Shown in pieces: positions 33,420 through 48,000 of a stretch of 64,000 bases of DNA. The position numbers and the translations under genes are program-made. Each line of letters begins with the position of its first letter. The first letter of the stretch is position 1. The notes under the pieces are model-generated. The model searched no databases. It saw only the letters and a program-made list of their open reading frames with translations, and was not told the DNA's origin. This DNA comes from Tanytarsus gracilentus (Eukaryota; Arthropoda; Insecta; Diptera; Chironomidae), in the NCBI GenBank assembly GCA_038502055.1, contig JAXRKN010000036.1, positions 620,001 through 684,000 on the forward strand, in the 5' to 3' direction.

Positions 33420-36400
33420 TCTTGATGTTTATCAGCGCGACTTCAGAGCATTTAAGATTTTTTTTATTTTGACTTTCGAAACTTGTTTACTTTTTGGAAA
33501 TTCGCGAAAATTTCAAATTTGCATACAACTTTTCAGATTGAATTTATTTTTATCAACTGATATTCACAGTAAAGGAATTGATGCAAGTCTTTTGAGAGTC
33601 GTAAATTAGTTCGAAATCTTTTAAAATTGAATTTTTTAATTGGAACAATTTTTTGAGAGCGCGAACGACTTTTTGACATTCCCCTCGGCATTAAATTTTC
33701 TCACTCACGAACCCTGCTGTAAAAAAATGTGCGGGAAATTCAAAACTAACACGTGGTTGATGAAAATTGTTGATCAGATAAAATTAAAATTAAAAATTAA
33801 ATTGCGCATCAAATTAATCAAATAATTTTTTCAAGTTTTTTTAAAAAAGAAGAAATTATAATTGAATTAGTGCAGCACAGAGAGAATTTTACCTTGCGAG
33901 ATGTTTGAATTACATAGCTATAGCATAGCTAAACGCAGAGAGCGAGAGAAAAAAAAAATAAATGTTAAATTATTAATAACGATCCACGTATATTTTTCTT
34001 TCACACATGACTTGTCTTATGCATGTGTTCATAATAAACTTATACACCTAACAACATTATCATCATCGCTTTAGCACACCTTTACACAAAAGTGAATAGT
34101 AAGACTACTCACGGGCAATAGAGTACACAGCAGGAAAGCCAAAGAAGAGAAAAAGAAGTAACAACTACAAAAGCACTTATCGAATGCAAGGCACAACAGA
34201 GAGTGAGAGAGAGCCCAAGAAATAACGAACAATTTCAATTTCTTTAGTATATTTTCGCTGCTCGGTTGAGTTAGTTGGCACACAACTTTTTTTCCCCTGC
34301 TGTCGGTTTGAATAAAATTTCGTTGTTGTTGTTGTTGCGGAAGAGGTAGAGAAGATATATTGAAGAAAAAAAAATAATAATACCAGAGACAGAGTTAAGA
34401 AAAAGTATTCCGAGTGAAAATCGACAGAGGATTACAACTCAGAATATGAAAAGGCAAAAATTAAAATCGTGCAACTTATCGTAAAAAATGTAATTTTTTA
34501 TTTTTTTATTGCTCCTCATAAGTGCTTCCTCAGAAATTTATTTTAAAAGAGTTTGATAAAAAAAATTGTCTTACTTATCACAGAAAAAAAAATTGTTGTT
34601 GAGAATAAGAAGAGGAAAAAAAGTGGTGGAATGTGAACAGAAATCGAGAGAGTTGGACGGTTGAAAAAGATACAACCGAGCATATATCCGAAAAGAATTT
34701 CAATCAAAGGAATTTCGCCTCTTTGCGTAGAGTACAAAAGAAAGAGAGAAAAATAGAAACTGAAATGAAGGAGGAGATGAAGTAAAAATTATTAATAAAG
34801 ACTTTTTTTTCAAGCTTGATGGCGAAGATAAAAAATTATTATTGCAAAAAAAAATATAAAAGAGCAACGTCGACAACACAAAGCCCATTAAATAATTTAA
34901 TTATAATTTTCCAAAGGAGCTTAAGGCAGACGTAACGTATATGCACACAGTGAGACGAGCTCTAATATAGGTATTCATTCACATCGAGATTCTTTCTTCT
35001 TTATACCTTTTTATTAGTCCATAACAAGAGAGTGAGATGACGTGTAAAACGAGTTTGTACTTTATTTTTTTCCTTCCTTTTCTCTCTTGTTCATTCTACG
35101 AAATAAAATTTCATTCTTCCCCATCTCTCTTTGTACACACACACAAATTTTTTTGCCTTTTTTCAGACCCTCTTTTTTCGTAGAATTGAAAGTACTTTGT
35201 AGTACCCTCGATTGCACTTGTTGATTTCATCACAAGTCGCAAATATTATTTTTTTAAACATCATCTTCGTGTACGTATGAATCATGTGACATTATCTCAC
35301 TCTTCAACACATAACGGTTGATGAAAAAAAAAAATTAAAAATTTTGTGTGTGCGATTAGAGGAGAAACTGATGGCAAACAAAAGATGAGAAAGATTAAAA
35401 AAAAGTCTTAATTGTTGAGTGAAATTTTTGCAATCACGGAATTGGCAGGAAAAAAATGCAGACATTGCCCCAATTAGCATATCGTGCTTGCATGTCGCGG
35501 ACATAACTCTTAAACACGACCGAAAAAAAATTATACAAAGAGAGAAGTGCCTTCACCACGACTCTTTTTTTTGTGACACAAAACTCCAATTCTCAATGAA
35601 GTCACTTTCGTGGCGAAAAAAAAACGTAAAGAAAGAAATATGTAAAATTCCAGTTTTTTTATAAAGGCAAATGAGCAGCAGCGAAAAGCTGAGATGAAGA
35701 GGAGAAAAAAAAATTATTGAACTTTTCATTTTTTCTCCTCTCCTTATGTTTGCAAATTGCGCGCGCGATTTCATCTTTATTTATTCTTTTGCTTTGGCCT
35801 ATGCTTCATTGCATGAATGCTGTTGCTGCTGTCATTTGTAAGTTTCTCTTTCTCGTATTTCCCTCTGCATAAAATCATCTCGTAAACTTCTTTTTTTGCG
35901 GTTTGTTGTGTCGTGTGTGCATGTTCATTTATTTATTTTTATTCTCTCTGTTTTTATTATATTCCATTACATGAATTTTAAATGTGTCCTGATTTTAATT
36001 GCCAACGAGAGTTATACAGGAAAAAAGTGAAATTGATTCGATTTTACTTTATTTCTTTTTTGTTATTATTTTTCAATATAAATTGTAATGCACCCTCACT
36101 CAATTGAACGTTAATTAAACAACATGATCGACAACATGCCAGAAAGGATATTTTAGTGACACTTAAAGCTCTCAGCAATTTTTATCACTCGCTGATTTTC
36201 GACAAGTTTAATTTCATTATTTTTTTGCGATAAAAAAAATTTCATTGGCTTAAGTTGAAGGCTGACTTGAAAAATGTAATCGATATATTTTTTTTTCTCT
36301 GATTTTATTACAAAACTATAGCCTTAAAAATCGATTTTTTTACCAAATGAACTTTTTATTGGATTTTCTCATGTGAAATTGCAGCAAACTCAATTTAAAT

Positions 36401-39009
36401 TTTTAATCAGAGTTGTGAGAACAGAAACCAGGATCTGATTTCCCTACAATTAAATTGATTTCTCTACAAAATTTATTAATTAATAAAAATTAAAGCACTT
36501 AATGTGAGTAATTTCATTAGCGCAAAAATCTTATCACGCCTTATCTATGTACTTAATAAAAACCCCTTGATAAATTCCAGCAATTTTGTGAAGTTTCTTT
36601 TTGCTTACTTATTTTAGTGTTCTTTGTTTCGATCGATGAAAAAATTCATCATCAATTCATTTTGTTCTTAATTTTATAATAAAAAAACAATTAATTTTTT
36701 AAACAAACTAAAGCACTTCTTTTCTGAATTTCCATTTAACAATAAATAAAAGAACTTTCGATTTGAGTTTCCCCTTTAAACTGTCTTTAAGAGACATTTA
36801 AAAAAATGTGACAACAAAGAGTTGAAAATTTATATTTTTTCCTCCATCATATCAATGAACGCTGAGATGATGCTGATGATGTCGAAAGAAAAAATAAAAA
36901 GGAAAATCGTAATGGAACACAAATACAAACAGAAAGATGAAAAGAACAATGAATGACAGTGAGATGAGAGAGACGACAATTTAAGCAGAAAAAGAGAAGA
37001 AATCGAGAGAGATTGCAAGGGAAAAATGAAAACAAAAGTTAATCAAGACGCGAGGCTTAATTTTGGCTTTCTTCTCTACAATGTCTGAACTTCATTTTAT
37101 CATGATTAAGATTCAATTGTAACATTTAAATTGACGCCGCTCTCTCGAAAATCCCCTCAGTCGACGTCGAGCGCATATATGAAGACTTTTTCTTTCTTCT
37201 CTTCTTCAACCGCATGATTTGACTATGATTTCTCTCCATGACCTTTTTCTGCCTTTAACTTCAAATTATGATGATGCTGCCTTTTGTACTTTTCGCGAGA
37301 CTTTTCCCCTTCTTCTTCTTTTTTCTTAAGTTTCACGACTGAAAATAGTTTGAGGAATTTTGATGGCAAAAGGGGGAGAAATATTTTCAAGGGCTCGCGT
37401 TCATTAGTTCTACATCGAATTGAGCTTACGACAATAAAAAATTGACGGTAAATTTGACTTCCTCACGGTAGCATTGACACTCAAAACTCAATTTTTCGAT
37501 TAAATTCGCCCGGAGTCAAAAATTGCGATTTCACGGTAAATTTTTTTGGCATTATTTTCGCTTCTTGAAAGATGGACGTCGGATGGCAAGCTTTATGTGG
37601 AAGGAAGTTGAAAATGTCCCATTTCACTTTTTTTCTCCTGCCTATTTTGCGCTGATTGAAAATGAAAAAGGGATCTTTCACATTTTCTATTAATATTCTT
37701 ATGGTCAAGCGCAAGAGGGGCGTGCAAAGTGAAAGAAGAAGAAAAAAGTTTTGTTTGACAAATGCTCGATGTACGCGCTCAAATGTTGTAATTATGCGAG
37801 GGAAAATTGTATTGAATGAAAAGTGAGAGTCGATTTTAATTTAACGCTATAAAATTTATTTAATGAGTATTTAAATATTAATTAAATCATGTTATCTGAT
37901 TCTTGGTAAACAATTTAAATTTACAATGAACGTTAAAATTAATCAAATCATCACCAAGTTTAAATGAAAGAAAAATAATTAATTATGAAGTTTTAAAGAT
38001 AAAATTTCGTTCAAAGATCAAAAAGGCGAAAATTTCAAGAAGCAGTTTCTAAACTCTAAAAGTAGATTATCTCCATTTTTATCTTCAAACTATCACGAGC
38101 TCTTAACCTATAAAGAACAATTCACCATAAATTTTGGCTTTTATGTCTCACTACTCTGGCGGTTGCAAAAAAAATTTATCTTCACCATTTTTGGCGTGCG
38201 ATCAAAATGAGTCGATTATGGTCAGCCATGTGGAGCTCATAAAAAGAGCATATATGAAATATGTTTATTATATTGCTCAATCTGCAATAACCGCACAATC
38301 GAAACCGCTGTCGTTTTCATGAACCCTACACACACACTATATCTGTCGCCTTATGCTGAATGCAAATAAATGTGGGGTCTTTTCGCGGTCCAATCGACAA
38401 TAAATATAGCGCGAGATCTTAGATATTGCTGCACCCAAAAAATGTAAATTGAAATATATTGCGAACAGCTCTTTTTAGTGTGTCATTAAAGCCAAGTCCA
38501 TGCTCGTGTTTATATAGCGAGTTTATGAATTCTTTTACAAGCACCAAATAAGAAACAGAAAAGAGAGACTTGCGAATGAAAAAAAATTGTTTTTGTTGCA
38601 ATACACGGCTATATGGAGATTGTAATTGTTTGGAAGTATTTTTCTCTCTCTTTTTTCTACGATCGCGATCAGTACGCGCGGCATTGTTGGATTGAATCAT
38701 GGGAAAAATACTTTAGCAGGGCTGAGAAGAATTATGATGAAATTCAATCATGAGTTGTTTATGGCGCAGTACCTTCATATTTCTTTTTAATATTAAATGC
38801 CCTCTGTGCTGTGAGTGGGCCACAAAAAAAACCATTACTGTAAAAAAAATTAGTTATGTTTCCATCAGACGTTCACATTCCATCCACACGCGTATAAATT
38901 ATGAGTTTTATTGTGCTTAAAAAATTGTATCAATCTCTCATGTACAGAATTTGAGAGTGGAAACGGAAATTGAGAAAATCTCTCAGGCAACAGTGAAAGG
39001 AAAATCAAC
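33420..39009. other. Gene-poor region, 5.6 kb
   Basis: No supportable coding exon is seen. The region has long poly-A/T, GA-rich and CT-rich runs, a GTT trinucleotide run near 34321-34336 and a CA run near 35137. It must contain the 5' region of the zinc-finger gene on the left. On the right it must hold any non-coding leader of the gene that starts at 39010. Short frames here have no family motif. Confidence 0.5.
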
Positions 39010-42000
39010 ATGAAATGGACTAGTGCAAATTCGAGTGACCGCAAAAGTGTCTTTTACACTTCAGAGGACTCCAACAATGGAATTGCAGCGACAAAGGTTT
39101 GTAAATATTTTAATTGCTTAAAGTGGAATTTCATTGATTATCTTCTCTTATAATTATTATAGTAAAAAAAACAATTGAAGGATATTTTAAAGATAAATTT
39201 CTTTTGCACATCCGACACTTGCCCTCTTTAAATTTTTAACGTTCAAAAAGCCTTAAAAAATATATGAAGTGAACCCTGATGAATTATTTAGATCGTTGCT
39301 TTCTCACAATGCAAGGCAAGACCTTCGTTCCTTCTCGAGTGTGTTCAGAGTGAAATCATTCATGCTCAAAATTTCAATTCAATTTCAATTAAGTGCGTAA
39401 AACAATTTCTTGATGTGCAAAATGTGTTTAGTGAAATTGAAAAGTGTCGACCCGTTAACTAATTACCTCTCGTTAAAGTTTATTCATGCATTCAATTCCC
39501 TCCTAACATACATGTGTGAAGTGCTTGTATTCTTTTCTTCGAGCGCTCAAAAATCGGCTACCAAATCGCTCTATAAAGCAGCGAAATAATCAAAGCAAAA
39601 CGAAAGAGAAATAAAATGAAATCAAAGAGATCTTTTTTTTTCGCAATTGGACTTAAAGTAAAAGTGAATTATTCGCCAATTTGGATGTTTATGAATCTTT
39701 CATTGCCTCATGCTCTTTTAACATTGTAAACTCAAATTTACCTTCATCATCATCATTTTTTTCCTCAACTCGCCTGCCTCACATTTTTTCGAGGTTTGTT
39801 TTGACTTTTTCAATTTTCATCGAGCATTATGCAAACAAAATTAATTTTTTTTTCGCAAAGAAAAATAAAACTTGCTAAGCCACTCAACGGAACATCGAAT
39901 TGACTTTATGGAATCGGTGAATCTTGAGTGAACACAAGAGAGAAAAGTAAGGAAGCGATATGGAGTTTATTTAATTATTATTAAAAGTCAGTCTTTCATT
40001 AAATTTTAATCTCAAATTAAATCCGCACACATTCAATGAGCTTTTATTGAATTAAAAGTGACTCGAAAGTAAAATCAAGTTAGAAATGAAGATAAATAAT
40101 TTTTCGTCAGAATTCAAATATTTAACGAATTTTTTGCTTGATAAACTATGAATTTTCTGTAGCAACCTTAATGATTTAGTGTACTCGAATCACGACAGAA
40201 TCAGCGGAAAAATTAAAGCCCTCACCTCAAAAGCTCTTTTTGGTTTATTTTCGTTGATGGCTTCACGCAGGGTTGCCGAATTAAATTTGTGTAATCTGCT
40301 TATCATCAAGGCAAAAAATTAGAACGCGTTCTTAATCATTTTACTGTTAATTTATGTTCCAAATATTTTTTTTGACAAGCAGATTTCGTGTTGTTGATTT
40401 TTCGCTAAACTCAAATAAAAATATTTCACGCTCGAGACTGAAAAGGAAATTAAGAAACCGCTCGGGGAATTTCGTTTTTAGAAAATATGGCAAGCAGAGA
40501 AATGTCACGGAAATCCTTAAGCACCCATAGAGTAAAAAGATATCACGAAAAAAAATTATTTTGAATTACGCAAATCTAACGTGCAAATATTTTGCATATA
40601 CAAATGAAAAAAAGTGCCACTGTCACTCGATTGCAATATAAATACTTTCTTTTTCGCGAGAAATAAGCGCAGCCAATAAACAAGTTTTCTCGCCTCCATC
40701 ACTTTTTTGAAATTTTTATAACAAACAGTTGAGAGAGTGAAGAAAAGCTGATTCCGGTGAATAGACACACACAAAAAAAAGAGTGGCGATAAAAATCTTC
40801 GTGGTTTGTGGGCATTTTTGCACCCATTTGGAGTATAAGTATAAAATATATGTATTCAACAACAATACGCGATAACAATCATAGATGCTTGATTGTAACA
40901 AGGAAATGTAGAGTGAGTTGGTGGAAAATCTCTCAGACGTACCGTGTTAAAGTCTCATTTATGGTTGAAAGTGACTGCGGTTGTTGTTTTTTATTTCTCA
41001 GAATTAAAACTCAGTCAACGACACTCCTTCATGTTGCAGTTTTGCCTGGACGGTATTAAATTTCGATAAACAGCTCGGCGAGGCGTTACAACATGAATTC
41101 ACAATTTCGAGCTTAATTAAATAAATAATTAAATAATTTTAAAAATACGAGAAAACAAACAAGGTTCAAATCCTTAATTTAGTAAAAAAAATCAATTGGT
41201 GCAGTAATGGAGTATATAACTTTTTTTTACAATTTCCATTCAAAAATTGAAATGCCTTGCAGATTGACGGTAAAATACACTCGAAAAGTTCCTTGAAGTA
41301 TACACACTCAAACATTTATATAGAGTGCCGAATGACCTTCTTAAAAATCCGTAAACTGAGCGACTCTAATTATTATATTTTTTTTCCATGTACTTTTTTC
41401 TCTTTTCCCATTCATCACGTGTGTTTGTGAAGTTTTTCGTACTTATATGAAGTGACTTACATATAAATCGATCAATAGGTGAGCAGGCAAACGGTAGAGG
41501 CGAGCAGCTAACTTAATTTTTGGGCGAGTCACATCGAAGTGCACGAATGTTGTTTCATAGAAGAAAAAAATTGGTATTATCGCAATTTTTCAAGTTTCAA
41601 GACATTTTGCTACTTTTTTTTGCTCGCTATCGTGTTGGCAATTGGCGACTAAAACGTCACATGCTTAGTTAATGGCTTGGTAGCTGATTAAATTAGTCGC
41701 AAAATGGTATTTCTTTATCACACAATTGCCTCACCGACCATATTGCAATATGTGCGCTCATTGTTGAAAAAAAAAGTCAAAAGTAATGAGCAACAAGTCG
41801 GACGAATTAATGGTTACAAATTTACCATTTTATACACATTTTCGGGTAACGAATGAATTGTTCACATAGAATTGCTCTTGTAATTTTACATCATTCTTTC
41901 ACTCTCGAGTTATCTTCAATTTCAGGGGAGTCGAAGTAACAATTTGAAATTTCGTCGGGTTTATTTTTAAAAATTATTTCGCTCTTTGAGTTGTTTTCAA

Positions 42001-45000
42001 ATTAACGCAAGGTGTTAATTATCGAGGTGCTAAAAACCGGCGAATTATAAAATTCATGCGAATCAGGAAATTCTACGTGCACGTCAGAAACCTCTAAAAA
42101 TTTGAGTTGGGAAAATTCATAAATTTGGGAATGGTTTTAAAAATTTAACGATTAAACTTAAACAATTAATGCAATTATTCACTTTTGAATTGCCTGTAAA
42201 AAAATAATTCTAAAAAAATTCTAAAGCTCTGAACGTTTTTAAAAATGACGTAATTCCGAAATGAAAAACAAATTTCACTTAATGGGCTTTATTGTGTTTA
42301 GTTGAAGAAAAATAAATAAGCCAGCTTATGGAAGCCGGAGAGAAAAGAGCAAAAAGAACTGTAAAGAAAGAAAAACTACAAAATACTTTACATTTAAAAA
42401 ATATTTCACTTCTTTCCTCACCGACGCTTTGCTGTATGTGTTCCATTTGAATAATTATTCTACAACAATGCTATATTTCTTTTTTCGTTCCCTATATCTA
42501 TGGCATTTCCCCCCTACCCACCACCATTTCGAATTGTTTAATTATAGAAAGAAATAAAAACAACTTTAACCACCATATCGTACTCATCGTGAACTATAAA
42601 TTTATTCCGAAATGCAGCTTTTTCATTTTAAAATTTTTCTTGTTGCTTCGTGATCGCGAAGCGTTAGAAGAGTTGAAAAATGAAATCATTTATTACTCTT
42701 ACGTAACACAAAAATATATATCGAATTTCTTAATGAAATAATAATGGAATCTTTTCTTGGTTTCACTGCTCAACGGCTGAATGGCTCTCGATTTATGGCA
42801 AAAGTATTTTTATTAATTTTTTTCTTCATTCTCTCTGCTCATTTTTAAATCGCACGAAACAATTCGAGCGGAATGAGCAAAAAAAATCATCCAACATTCT
42901 TCTAATTCACCCCGATGATTTTCAATGAGAAATTATTCGGTCATTTAAAAGAAGAATCTTCAATCAATTTGGAAATGCACATCGTTTGCTTTAAATGTCC
43001 CGAAAATTCGATTTGACCCCCAACCGCGTAGATTTTCATCACTCATCGACTTCATAACATCAAAATATAGTTTCATCACATATCTAGGCACTTCATGATA
43101 TTCTCCTAAGCTCTTAATGTGATGTGTGATGAGATGAATGGATGATAATATGTGATATATGTTTGTGCCCATATTCAACTAAATCCCAACTGCTGTTTTC
43201 CATCTACTTGTCTCATGTGCTGTAAACAGCACGTAAGTTGAGTGATGAAATGAAAGATATAAAAATCATAAATATAAAAAAAATTTGCTTAACCTAAAAA
43301 AATGGAATTTTAAGAAGTTTAATAAAATTAAATTTCTGGAAGTTTCATCAAATAAATTGTGAATTAAAATGTAATAAGCGTAAGCAACCGCTGAAACTAC
43401 ACTAATCCACTTCCTGATGATTAAAGTCTAATTGTCTCATCGAATGTCGTTAGTTAAGCTTTAATGGGAATATTTTCTCACTTCTGATCTGCGAAATAAA
43501 TATGGAGAACGAAATATGGCCTTTAACATCTTAAATAAGGCAAGCTGGAATGGCTTGACGCACGTACGAGGAAGCTTTAATTTATTGAGACAATGGTGAT
43601 GAGATAAAATTCTTCTGTAGAAATTTATGTGTATCGCCAACAAATTAACCCTTCATCTCATATTGTGGGAAAATTGTTGGATTTTACGATGTTTAAGCTG
43701 TAAATATTATTACATGTTTCGGTTTTTTGAAAGGTTTAAGAGATTTCTTTTTAATTTTGAATCTCTTTGAGTCTATAATCTGATGATCTGCAAGCTATAA
43801 TAATGAAAATTTAATATTTTGTACGTATAGGGATTATCTCTATTCTAATGCACTACACAAAATTTGCATTTATATGGAAATTTATGCATTTGATGATTTC
43901 ATGTCTCACGGGAAAGGATTAAAACGTATTATTTGCACCTTTCTCCATTATCGGATTATATCAGCTTGCTCTCACTCAAAATATCATGTCTTGTCAGGTA
44001 TTAATTAATTTTCTGGGTCATTAGATAGATTGGGGAATTGGGGGTAATGTTTTTGGGGGTGGGGGTTTTGGGTGAAATTTGAAATCCCGGGATTTTCGAA
44101 ACCTCTACTTGTCAGGTATTAATTAATTTTCTGGGTCATTTGTTGTGGTTATTTCCTGCCTATCATCACTGACCTTTTCGACATTTTTCAAGTCATTTGT
44201 TGGTCGATAAATTTTCTCTTCTTTTTTTTCCTTTCCCGTCCGTCTTCACCTCACACTAAATTTATATGTTTGTGAGTACTTTATTTAAATTTTTTTACAA
44301 TGTTCACCGCTAGAATTGTCGACATGTAAAATTATAAAGTGGAAGCATAAAATTAAGTGACTTCCCAGCGGGCCAACGGTAGAAAAAGTTCGAGCAAAAC
44401 TACGTTATCTACTCATTAATTATTCCATGAAAATTTTATGCGAAAATTGTATGTACAGGCACTACCCTTGAATTAGAGCAGAAACGGAAGAGATTTACCG
44501 AAACATCATGTTCAAACTAACCTACTCAACTAAAATTTACATTTTCAAAGTTCCATGCAACAAAATTAATTGCAAAAGTTGTGCAATAATTCAAAGTTTT
44601 AGGGGGTGGAAAGCTTTTATCGGGGGTAATTGTGAAAAGTGTCACACTTTAGAGGGATAAAAACTTATTTTTTTAAAATTAAAACATTGACGTAATTAAT
44701 GGAAAAACCCCATAAAACTTTTCACGCTATCTGGCTCGAAAAAAAATTTAAAGTGACGAAAAAATTCTGTCGATGAATGTTTGGTTGAGTAAACGTTTTT
44801 CATTACAATTATTCGCGTTGTGAGTGCAGCGACACGAAAAAAAATGTGAATTTCATGTTTGATCAACAACATGCGATAATTTGAAAATGTCACACACTCA
44901 TTATTGGCGTACAAGCGTGCTGAAGTCTTATGGCAAAAATTTACTCGACTCTCAACGATAATTTGTTTTTTTTTTGTAACGATGTTACGCATTTATGTTT

Positions 45001-48000
45001 TTTTCTTGATGCAATAGTAGAGCAATTAAGCATCGCATCTGGGCACACACAAAAAGCTTCATTCACACAACGTGTGTTTCCAAATATTTTTTTTTCGGAC
45101 ACGGCAATTTTTCATTATATCGTCAGGTCAACACACAATCGTAAAGTCCATTAATAAGACTCGCGCCCGGCAGTGTGCCTTTTCTCTCTCATTTCATTTT
45201 CGCGCTCACTTAAAGATTGATGCGGAGCAAATAATTAAGATGGAGCGATTGAAATTGAGAGTTGGAAGGTCGAAAGATTGTTTCTTGTCAAATTACTTAT
45301 AAAGTGCAAGCAAATATTGGGATTTAAAAGCTCATGGGAGGCAATGAGAAACATCATGGGTGTTTCAACTGATGACTTTTTAAGATAAATATTTTGTTAT
45401 TTTTCAAATGGAAATATTTTTTTTTACTGCGGCATTAACAGTTATGTCGATTTTTATTCTCTGAGGATATTTTTTAGCGTACAACCGTGGATGCCTGCAG
45501 AAATAGAATAATTTTTCATTTTTTTGCTCCACATTTTAAAATGTTTGCTCATTAAATTCTGTTTCGGTAAATAAGGAAGAGATTGCAATGTTTGTGTAAT
45601 GCCAGAGTCCCTCCCGTTGGTTATTTCGATCTCACATGAATGTAATTAATGTGTGGTAGTTTTAAATGTCAATTAGGAAAGCAAAAAGTTGTGGTTGAAT
45701 AAATAAATTGTTGATTAATAAAAAATTGAAACATTTTAAACGAATTAATTTTGAGTTCATTAATTATTTTTCATTTTTCAATAACATAAAAATTCTCAAA
45801 TTCTCTCAGTCGCACCTAACCTCTCAAAAATACTTCATAAAACTCATTTTCTATCTTATGAATTTCACAACTAATTTAAAATCTATTAATGTATCATAAC
45901 AATAATTTGCTAATTGACTGTCGATCTTTTACACAAATTAAAAATAATTTAAAATCGTGAGAAAATTTAACGAATATTTTTTCTTTCGAGGTTATGTTTA
46001 CAAAACATTGCCGCATTGTTTTCCGATGTTTTTTGTGGCTTTTTAGTGTCTCGCTTCCCGCCAGACATCCTCATTTAGCTTTTTTAATTATCTTTTAACT
46101 CATTCTCTTCTCTCAATGAAAATGCACATAATTTGTAGCAATTTACTCGTCAAAAATTTTACTCACGCGTTTAGTTACTATTCTTTTATTGCTTTTATAA
46201 AGTTACTGCGAGTTAGCAATTATGGAGATTATAACTCGGCTGCGTAATTTATCTCAATTCGCTAATTTCCACGCGAGATTAATAGTCAAATTTTGAACGT
46301 GTCGAGATTAAGTTCACGCCACACTTTTAAAGCCCATGGTGAGAAGTGAATCTTAATTTTTATTATTTTTCCATGTGCAAGCATTTAAAATTTTGAATTT
46401 TTTCTCGCTTTAAGAGTCGAAATTTTTTTAAATGTCTCAACTCGGATCTTTTGAGTGAACGGAAAAGATCAAGGCGTGGAAATCAGTTTGATTGATGTGA
46501 GCGGGATGTTAAAATGTGTATGGGGTGGAAAAGTGCGATCGAGTGCGGGAAAGGCAAAAAGTTTTTGTGCATGTGTGCGATATGTGGATGAACGGTTGAG
46601 TGCAGTTTGGGCGAAAAAGTGAGAGAACAACGATATAGTGCAGGGATCAACGATGGGCGATTTATAAAAAGTAAGAAAAATTTTTGCGTGTTTAAAATCG
46701 ATAAGTGCAGGTTTCAGTGGAGTGATAAAAAAAGAGAGATGAAGAATAGTGTTTCATTTTGAAAAAATCAACTTTAATTTTAACTTTAAAAATTCTGTTT
46801 TTTTTTTCAGCACAAAATTATTTTTGACATCCAATGTTAAAATCATTTTAAAAATTTACAAAAACTCAAAAAAAATTATCGTCTCACGATCGTTTTTATC
46901 ACACCATATCGCACTAACTGCACTCCATCGATAATCCCTACACTTTATCGTTTCTCATCGCACATCACCGCACTGAAAAACTCATACTTTGATCATTTTA
47001 ATGCAAAAAAAACTTTTGATCATATTCTCCCTATTCATAAAATTTTATCACATCTCTGCACAATTTCGTCACAACATTAATATAATTAATTTTGACATTA
47101 AATGACACTTAAAAACTTTTATTTGAACAAATTAAAGCATATTTGAATACATATTTACCAAAAAAATAAAATTAAAAATTAACACATTTTTTTTGATTGA
47201 ACTCGATTTAATTTGTTCAAATATAAGTTTTTCAGTGCCATTTAATGTCAAAATTAATTATATTAATGTTGTGACGAAATTGTGCAGAGATGTGTGATAA
47301 AAAGCTTTTTAGTGCGATTATGTGCGATGAATATCGATCAAGAGTAGATGCGAGCTTTTTTGTGCAATGAAAATCGATCAAGAGTAGATGAGAGTTTTTC
47401 AGTGCGGTGATATGCGATGAGAAACGATAAATGTGGGATTATGATGGGTGAGGGATAACGATGGAGTGCGATCGAGAGCGATATAGAGTGATAAAATGAT
47501 AAAATTTTCGGGGATCAGCGCTGGAGTGCAATAAAAAAGCGAAAAAAAACGGCTGAGAGGAGCCTGTGCGCTGAGTTTCCACGCCTTGGAAAAGATCGCT
47601 TTGAGGCTTTTTTCGCTCTCGACCTAAAAACATCACGGGCAAGGTCTTCACTCTTCACAACGCCACCATCAATTTATTTTTTTATTTCTTCGATACTCCA
47701 CAAAGTCAAGCCTCGTGATGATATTTTTTTTTCGTGGTCAATGAGTGCTGCAGGGAGAACTTTTACATGCATCTCGAACTGTCATATAAAACTGGAATAA
47801 CTCGTGTAAATTGTGCGTCCGTCACTCGAGCAGTGATCTTTTAAAATTTCTCCATAAAATGCGGATCTGACGAATGCTTTTCCCCTCCGACCTTGCATTT
47901 ATAATATTTTTTATCTCATTTTTATCGCTTCGGCTTAGATTCGCATTTTTGCAGTCGCGATAATAATAAAAGAAAAAAATCTCGTTATTTTTATATGCGC

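Noticed and set aside
33640..33825. Plus-strand 61-codon frame upstream of the zinc-finger gene
   Set aside because: Its first codon is not ATG, the tail is Lys/Ile/Leu low complexity, and there is no motif.
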